Source: JBFJWU01 sp041623475 [NCBI: bacterium]
Lineage (GTDB): Bacteria; J088
Direction: 5' to 3'
DNA: 6,853 bases
Assembly: GCA_041623475.1 (NCBI GenBank)
Contig: JBFJWU010000187.1
Coordinates: 1-6,853, forward strand
The notes below the pieces were generated by a model that saw nothing but the letters and a program-made list of their open reading frames with translations, did no database searches and was not told the DNA's origin. Positions 1 to 4,161 of this stretch are shown in pieces (the first letter of the stretch is position 1; each line of letters begins with the position of its first letter). Made by a program: the position numbers and the translations under genes.

Positions 1-2682
1 GGCGTCCGCAATCTTTTTGTTCGTACAAGGGATCTCGCCGGCAACACAGCTGCTGCCGTATCGGACTCGATCCTGTTGGATACAACGCCGCCGGATCCAC
101 CGGCATTACAACTGATCGATGTCAATGGTGACGGGTTTGCCCTGTCCAATACCGATGCCGAACTGCAATGGAGCCTGCCAGCAGGCGCAACGTCATTTGA
201 ACTGGAACGACTGGTCCAGGGGGTCGACACCGCGTTTATCAACCTGGCCGACCTGACGGCACCCCAGGCGACGTACACAGACACTGCCGTTCAGCCAGGC
301 GCGCGGCACCGTTACAGGATTCGCGCTGCAGATGATGTGGGTAACCAGTCCGCCTGGAGTGTTGTCGCCGAAGCATACCCGTTCGATCCGGTAACGCAGG
401 CCGTCTGGATTCGCAACAAGGAGCAGGTAACATTCGACTTTCCGCCAGCGACAGGCACATTTGCCCTGAACCCGACGTATATGTTCGAAGACCTGACCGG
501 TGAAACCTCATTTTCTGCCTTGACGCCCAACATTACGGAATGGAACAGGCCCGTACCATCCGAAGACATTTTTGAAGAATTTCTGGTCCTGCGGACCGGA
601 AACCAGGATAATTCGCTGGTGTACGACAGCCACCTCCCGTTACCATTCGGGACCCGAGCGACGTTGGACGACACGGAACCAAACGGGCAAGGCCTGGTCG
701 ACATTGCCGTGGATGCAGATGGCGACAACCACGTACTCTTCCAAAGGGACACCTTCGTTGGTTATGCAACAGACAAGTCAGGCCAGTGGGTTTTTGAAAC
801 AGTTGATTCGACCTGCTGCTACGCGGAAAACGGGTCAATTGCAGTCGGCGTCGATGGCGTAATCCATATCAGCTATTTGCGTGACGATGACGACGGCCTG
901 CACTACGCCACTAACGCTGGCGGATCCTGGGCAACGGAACTGGTCGACGACATGCCGACTGGACAGGTCGGCAAACGAAATTCGATCGCCGTGTCAACGA
1001 CAGGCGCCACGCACATTGCGTATTACGATGCAGGCTCCAGAAACAACCTGAAATACGCTGTCAACAACGGTGCCGGTTGGGTCACGGAAGCCGTCGACAC
1101 GGCTGGGGATGTCGGCGATTTTGTTGATCTGGCATTGGATTCAAGCGGCAACCCCCACGTCAGTTACCAGGATGGATTCAGCGTCGGCTATGCGACAAAA
1201 AACGGATCCTGGACACTTGAAAGCCCGGGCGTCGGCGGCGGTTATGACACAGATATCTTCCTCGACTCCAGCGATGTCCCAAGTATTGTCTTTACCGACA
1301 CGTCCTGCAGCTTTGTCAAGATGGTGGAACGGTCCGGCGCTCCCTGGGCCAGCGACGTTACGATTGACGACGGGCTGGGCTGTAATGTCCTGGAATTCCG
1401 AGACCATCTGTCGGCGGAGATCGACAGCAATGACAATGTCCACGTTGTCTATTACGACGGCACCAATTTTGACATGCGCTATTCGACCAACCGGTCCGGC
1501 TCCTTTGTTTCCCGGCCGCTGGACGCCGTCGGCGATTTTGGCCGCTGGTCTGTGATTGATATGGACTCGGACAACAATCCTCACGTCGCGTACTACGACG
1601 ATGGCACCGACAAGGTCCGGGTTATGCGATATGTCGCACCGGACAACTTGCCGTGGACCAACGAAACACCTGCGTCGTCTGACCTGGACCTGGTTCAGCA
1701 AACCAATGCCCACGGCGCTGCCGACATTGCCGGTGACGGCACGGTTTACGTTTATTATTACGATGCGCAGGATGGCGACCTGTCCTGGTCCAGCAGGTCG
1801 GCCGCTGGAACCTGGTCGGACGGCGGCGCCGAAGACACGTCAGGTGATGTCGGCCGGTACATTTCCCTGGCGCTGTCACCATCCGCGCGACACGTTGCGT
1901 ACTACGATGTGGACAATGGAAACCTGAAATACCTGGAAGACAACGGATCGGCATCAATCCAGACAGTCGATTCAACCGGGGATGTCGGCTACGACACGTC
2001 TATTACTGTCGATACCTCGGCCGATGCCCACGTTGCTTACTACGATGCGACGAACGACCAACTGAAGTATGCAACCAACAGTTCGGGGTCCTGGGCAGCA
2101 ACAAGCCTGGATACGACCGGAACCGGCCGATATACGTCGATCGTTCTGGACGGCGCGGGCGATGCCCACATCAGCTACCAGCGCGGTGATGGCCTGGGTT
2201 ACGCGACCAATTCCAGCGGCAGTTGGGTTTATTCAGACATTGACACCACTTGTTGTATGGCCCAGTCATCGTCAATCGCGCTTGACAGCAAGGGCAACAT
2301 TCATGTCACCTGGCACAACATCTCGACCCACCAGTTGTATTACGCGTCGAACAGCTCTGGTTCCTTCATAACCACCCTCGTCGACTCTGGCAGTGATGCC
2401 GGATACCACAATCGCCTGTTGCTGGATCGGGACGACACCCCGCACGTGTTTTACTGGCGCGCCGGTGCCGCGAGGTACGCTGTCTTCCGGGCAGGACGGT
2501 GGATTAATTCGTTGATCGAAGACGATTTTACGGTCGCCCGATCCGGATCGATTTTCGCTGGTGACGATGGCAGGATTCACCTTTTGTTTCAGGATGACGC
2601 GAATGACCGACTCGCATATACATTTGGCCGGTTCAGCGACCTGCTTGTATCAAACTCGGTCGAACGCACGACGCCGTTCTGA
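1..2682 (+). CDS. Large extracytoplasmic protein: Ig-like/FN3 domains followed by 14 beta-propeller-type repeats (5' end missing)
   Basis: This is the 3' part of a larger gene. The frame is open from base 1 and ends at TGA 2680-2682, giving 893 visible codons. The first residues (a ...DLAGNTA... strand, then LDTTPPDPP) are the end of one bacterial Ig-like domain and the linker into the next, so the true start lies upstream. TTG at 76 lies inside this linker and is not a credible start. Domain order by window residue: Ig-like tail 1-27; FN3-like domain about 32-127; unassigned region about 128-230; 14 repeats of about 47 residues from 231 to about 886. Each repeat carries a D.D.G..H(V/I).YYD strand, a (L)xYAT strand and a GSW turn, as in beta-propeller blades. 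No catalytic motif or sialidase Asp-box (SxDxGxTW) is seen. The protein ends soon after the last blade, without a PEP-CTERM-like or other recognisable sorting tail. Binding or adhesion is inferred. Repeat structure is certain; function is unknown. Confidence 0.9.
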   Translation, partial: GVRNLFVRTRDLAGNTAAAVSDSILLDTTPPDPPALQLIDVNGDGFALSNTDAELQWSLPAGATSFELERLVQGVDTAFINLADLTAPQATYTDTAVQPGARHRYRIRAADDVGNQSAWSVVAEAYPFDPVTQAVWIRNKEQVTFDFPPATGTFALNPTYMFEDLTGETSFSALTPNITEWNRPVPSEDIFEEFLVLRTGNQDNSLVYDSHLPLPFGTRATLDDTEPNGQGLVDIAVDADGDNHVLFQRDTFVGYATDKSGQWVFETVDSTCCYAENGSIAVGVDGVIHISYLRDDDDGLHYATNAGGSWATELVDDMPTGQVGKRNSIAVSTTGATHIAYYDAGSRNNLKYAVNNGAGWVTEAVDTAGDVGDFVDLALDSSGNPHVSYQDGFSVGYATKNGSWTLESPGVGGGYDTDIFLDSSDVPSIVFTDTSCSFVKMVERSGAPWASDVTIDDGLGCNVLEFRDHLSAEIDSNDNVHVVYYDGTNFDMRYSTNRSGSFVSRPLDAVGDFGRWSVIDMDSDNNPHVAYYDDGTDKVRVMRYVAPDNLPWTNETPASSDLDLVQQTNAHGAADIAGDGTVYVYYYDAQDGDLSWSSRSAAGTWSDGGAEDTSGDVGRYISLALSPSARHVAYYDVDNGNLKYLEDNGSASIQTVDSTGDVGYDTSITVDTSADAHVAYYDATNDQLKYATNSSGSWAATSLDTTGTGRYTSIVLDGAGDAHISYQRGDGLGYATNSSGSWVYSDIDTTCCMAQSSSIALDSKGNIHVTWHNISTHQLYYASNSSGSFITTLVDSGSDAGYHNRLLLDRDDTPHVFYWRAGAARYAVFRAGRWINSLIEDDFTVARSGSIFAGDDGRIHLLFQDDANDRLAYTFGRFSDLLVSNSVERTTPF
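94..381 (+). other. Fibronectin type III-like domain in the propeller protein
   Basis: Window residues about 32-127 follow a DTTPPDPP linker. They show the usual FN3 order: an early LQW strand, ATSFELER (C strand), a Y.D..V.PG turn, then the YRIRAADDVGNQSAWS strand with the conserved Tyr and the Asp-x-x-Gly-Asn turn. Length (about 96 residues) fits the family. Such domains normally act as spacers or protein-protein contacts in secreted and surface proteins. The assignment is by visible motif only. Confidence 0.7.
691..2658 (+). repeat. Fourteen tandem blade-like repeats, probably two seven-bladed beta-propellers
   Basis: Anchoring each unit on the first residue of its H(V/I)xY(Y)D strand gives codons at 730, 865, 1012, 1156, 1282 (Ser in place of His), 1441, 1582, 1747 (Tyr), 1891, 2029, 2167, 2302, 2443 and 2578. 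Spacings run from 126 to 165 bases, mean about 142 (47 residues). The best-conserved units are 3, 9 and 10, with S-I-x-V-D/S at the inner strand, HVAYYD or HIAYYD, LKYA, and a D(T/S)xGDVG turn into the next unit. Unit 5 is the most diverged. Unit 7 is followed by the longest irregular insert (around 1636-1710), which would separate two sets of seven. Units are similar in protein but well diverged in DNA, so the array is old rather than a recent expansion. Confidence 0.8.
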
Positions 2683-2743
2683 CAAATGGCAATCGATTCG
2701 GCGCTGTAAATCGGGGCGACACATCTGCAATTGCCGGACCCAG

Positions 2744-2749
2744 TAAAAT
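2744..2749 (+). promoter_or_regulatory. Weak candidate -10 box for the reductase gene
   Basis: TAAAAT matches TATAAT at five of six bases and lies 10-12 bases before the Shine-Dalgarno. That would give a very short leader, similar to the layout before the lipoprotein gene. There is no recognisable -35 at 16-18 bases upstream (the bases around 2720-2727 do not resemble TTGACA) and no extended -10 TG. The rest of the 2683-2771 gap shows no other convincing signal and no terminator hairpin with a T-tract. Confidence 0.25.
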
Positions 2750-2758
2750 AGGATCGTC

Positions 2759-2766
2759 AGGGAGGA
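2759..2766 (+). promoter_or_regulatory. Ribosome binding site of the SDR gene
   Basis: AGGGAGGA, a near-perfect Shine-Dalgarno, lies 5 bases before ATG 2772. It fixes this ATG as the start. Confidence 0.85.
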
Positions 2767-2771
2767 CATCA

Positions 2772-3641
2772 ATGACCATTCAAACCATTTTCAGACCCGA
2801 TCTTTTTTCAGGAAAAGCAGCAATCGTGACCGGCGGCGGCACTGGAATCGGCCTGGCCATTGCCGAAGAGCTGGTCCAGCTTGGCGCGGATGTCGTCATC
2901 GCATCGCGGAAAATGAAACGACTGGTTCCGGCGGCCAAAGGACTGTCCCGTGACTACAATGCACGGGTTATTCCCGTCACCTGCAATATCCGCGAGCGCG
3001 ACAGCATCGAACAACTGTTCGACCGGACCATCGATGAATTCGGAAAAGTTGATTTTCTTGTAAACAACGGTGGCGGTCAGTTTGCCTCGCCGGCTGAGTC
3101 TATCAATGAAAAAGGATGGAACGCCGTCATCGACACCAACCTGAACGGGACCTGGAACATGTGCCAGGTTGCGGGCGAAAAGTGGATGTACAAACACGGT
3201 GGCCGCATTGTCAACGTCATAGCTGATATGTGGCGCGGATTCCCGGGGATGGTCCACACGGGTGCCTCCCGCGCTGGCGTCGCCAACATGACCATGACCC
3301 TGGCAACGGAATGGGCGAAGTACGGTATCCAGATCAACTGTGTCGCGCCGGGTGTCATCCTGTCGACCGGGGCCCACAACTACCCCCCCGGAACCATGGA
3401 ATCCATGGACACATACATCCCGCTCAAGCGCCTGGGAACACCGGCCGAAGTGTCATCATCGGTGATGTTCCTGTTGGGACCGGGTGGCGATTTTATTACC
3501 GGTGAAAGTCTGCGCGTTGATGGCGGGGGGTCGCTGTGGGGCAACAAATGGCCGATACCGGATCCAGCGCAAAAGCCGGAATATTCGATTCCGCCCTGGC
3601 CCGAGGATCGCTGGCCCGAATTCGCCCTTGCGGACGACTAG
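2772..3641 (+). CDS. Short-chain dehydrogenase/reductase resembling trans-2-enoyl-CoA reductase (PECR-like), atypical active site
   Basis: A 289-residue SDR, full length for the family. It has the Rossmann motif TGGGTGIG (20-27) and Ser45-Arg46 at the end of strand beta2, which favours NADP(H). It also has CNIR (71-74), NNGGGQF (98-104, in place of classical NNAG), Asn123 at the catalytic Asn position, NCVAPGVI after helix 5, and a VDGGGSLW end followed by a Pro/Trp-rich tail. NNGGGQF, CNIR, NCVAPGVI and a H-x-G-A-x-R-A-G-V helix closely recall human peroxisomal trans-2-enoyl-CoA reductase (from memory). Family knowledge suggests NADPH-dependent reduction of an enoyl-CoA or similar activated alkene in the cytoplasm. 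Bacterial relatives are sometimes named citronellol/citronellal dehydrogenase. The YxxxK positions read Thr163 and Arg167, so the usual SDR mechanism cannot be assumed. It is the first gene of a probable two-gene operon. SDR identity is certain; substrate is not. Confidence 0.93.
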   Translation: MTIQTIFRPDLFSGKAAIVTGGGTGIGLAIAEELVQLGADVVIASRKMKRLVPAAKGLSRDYNARVIPVTCNIRERDSIEQLFDRTIDEFGKVDFLVNNGGGQFASPAESINEKGWNAVIDTNLNGTWNMCQVAGEKWMYKHGGRIVNVIADMWRGFPGMVHTGASRAGVANMTMTLATEWAKYGIQINCVAPGVILSTGAHNYPPGTMESMDTYIPLKRLGTPAEVSSSVMFLLGPGGDFITGESLRVDGGGSLWGNKWPIPDPAQKPEYSIPPWPEDRWPEFALADD

Positions 3642-3648
3642 CCGAATC

Positions 3649-3654
3649 GGAGGG
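3649..3654 (+). promoter_or_regulatory. Ribosome binding site of the TfoX-domain gene
   Basis: GGAGGG lies 4 bases before ATG 3659, directly after the reductase stop (TAG 3639-3641). It supports this start over upstream in-frame codons lying inside the reductase gene. Confidence 0.75.
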
Positions 3655-3658
3655 TCCC

Positions 3659-3988
3659 ATGGCGTATGACGAGGGCCTCCAGGCCCGCATTGACGAACTG
3701 ACCGACGGCGAAGCGGGCCTGACCAGCAAGAGAATGTTCGGCGGCCTGTGCTATCTGGTCAACGGCAACATGGCGTTTGGGATTGTCGGTGACGAAATCA
3801 TGGTTCGTGTCGGCAAGGAAGTTTATGACACTTGCCTTGCCCTGCCCCACGCCCGGGAAATGGATTTCACTGGCCGCGCCCTCAAGGGAATGGTGTACGT
3901 CGACCCTGTCGGCATTGCCGAAGACAGCGACCTGTCCGAATGGTTGTCCAGGGGACTGAAATTTGCCGGGTCTTTGCCCCCCAAATAA
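3659..3988 (+). CDS. TfoX N-terminal domain protein, stand-alone
   Basis: A 109-residue protein made of a single TfoX N-terminal domain. The signature is K24-R-M-F-G-G29 followed by CYLVNGNMAFG and the strand DEIMVRVGKE. The C-terminal helix carries the usual Trp (SEWLSRGLKFAG) and ends LPPK, as in many short members of this family. Classical TfoX/Sxy, the competence activator, has an additional C-terminal domain that is absent here, so a competence role should not be assumed. Stand-alone members have no established biochemical activity that I know of. No signal peptide or membrane segment is seen, so it is presumably cytoplasmic. It starts 17 bases after the SDR stop with its own Shine-Dalgarno, which indicates co-transcription. 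The reading frame is also open upstream into the SDR gene, but ATG 3659 fits both the family start and the ribosome binding site. Confidence 0.9.
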   Translation: MAYDEGLQARIDELTDGEAGLTSKRMFGGLCYLVNGNMAFGIVGDEIMVRVGKEVYDTCLALPHAREMDFTGRALKGMVYVDPVGIAEDSDLSEWLSRGLKFAGSLPPK

Positions 3989-4043
3989 TGTGGTCCCGCC
4001 ACAAAGCATTCCACGTACCTGAGCCGCTGTTTCCAAAAAATAC

Positions 4044-4072
4044 TTGAAATCAGGCTGATCCTCGACTAGATT
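4044..4072 (+). promoter_or_regulatory. Candidate sigma70 promoter of the lipoprotein gene
   Basis: TTGAAA (4044-4049, five of six) and TAGATT (4067-4072, four of six) are separated by exactly 17 bases, preceded by an A-run (4035-4040). Transcription would start near 4079, leaving a leader of about 20 bases that is almost only the ribosome binding site. Together with the 110-base gap (3989-4098) this indicates that the lipoprotein gene is transcribed independently of the pair before it. The assignment is by consensus only. Confidence 0.5.
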
Positions 4073-4085
4073 GATCTCCGTTCCC

Positions 4086-4092
4086 GGGAGGA
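4086..4092 (+). promoter_or_regulatory. Ribosome binding site of the lipoprotein gene
   Basis: GGGAGGA lies 6 bases before ATG 4099. It fixes the start immediately ahead of the lipoprotein signal peptide. Confidence 0.85.
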
Positions 4093-4098
4093 TCTGCC

Positions 4099-4161
4099 AT
4101 GAATATCCGTTTTCGCCTGTCCGCGGTCGTTGTTTGCCTCGCACTCTTTACAACGGCTTGT
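4099..4161 (+). other. Lipoprotein signal peptide with lipobox
   Basis: Residues 1-21, a positively charged start, hydrophobic LSAVVVCLALF, then F-T-T-A-C with the lipidated cysteine at codon 4159-4161. The earlier Cys13 is preceded by Val and cannot be the lipobox cysteine. The threonine at -3 is less usual than Leu but is allowed by the general lipobox pattern. Confidence 0.85.

Noticed and set aside
76-78. TTG as the start of the first gene
   Set aside because: The frame is open from base 1 and encodes the end of an Ig-like domain running into a DTTPP linker. No Shine-Dalgarno precedes this TTG. The gene is truncated by the window, not started here.
691-2658. Sialidase or BNR/Asp-box propeller
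   Set aside because: No SxDxGxTW boxes or sialidase catalytic residues are visible; the repeats have a different consensus.
2679-2710. CTGACA (2679) with TGTAAA (2705) as a promoter for the reductase
   Set aside because: The spacing is 20 bases, outside the normal range, and the -35 overlaps the preceding stop codon. TAAAAT at 2744 is a slightly better, still weak, candidate.
3396-3412. CCATGG-AAT-CCATGG repeat inside the reductase gene
   Set aside because: It encodes ordinary family sequence (around TMESMD) and is isolated; no regulatory or recombination context supports it.
3536-3658. Upstream start of the TfoX-domain gene overlapping the reductase
   Set aside because: The family's N-terminus and a GGAGGG Shine-Dalgarno both fit ATG 3659. 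The upstream in-frame sequence only shadows the reductase C-terminal tail.
3659-3988. Natural competence regulator (Sxy/TfoX)
   Set aside because: Only the N-terminal domain is present and no competence gene is nearby, so the name would over-call the function.
3989-4003. Hairpin TGTGG-TCCCG-CCACA directly after the TfoX-domain stop as a terminator
   Set aside because: The 15-base inverted repeat is perfect, but the stem is only 5 bp and is followed by AAAGC rather than a T-tract. It is too weak for a rho-independent terminator.
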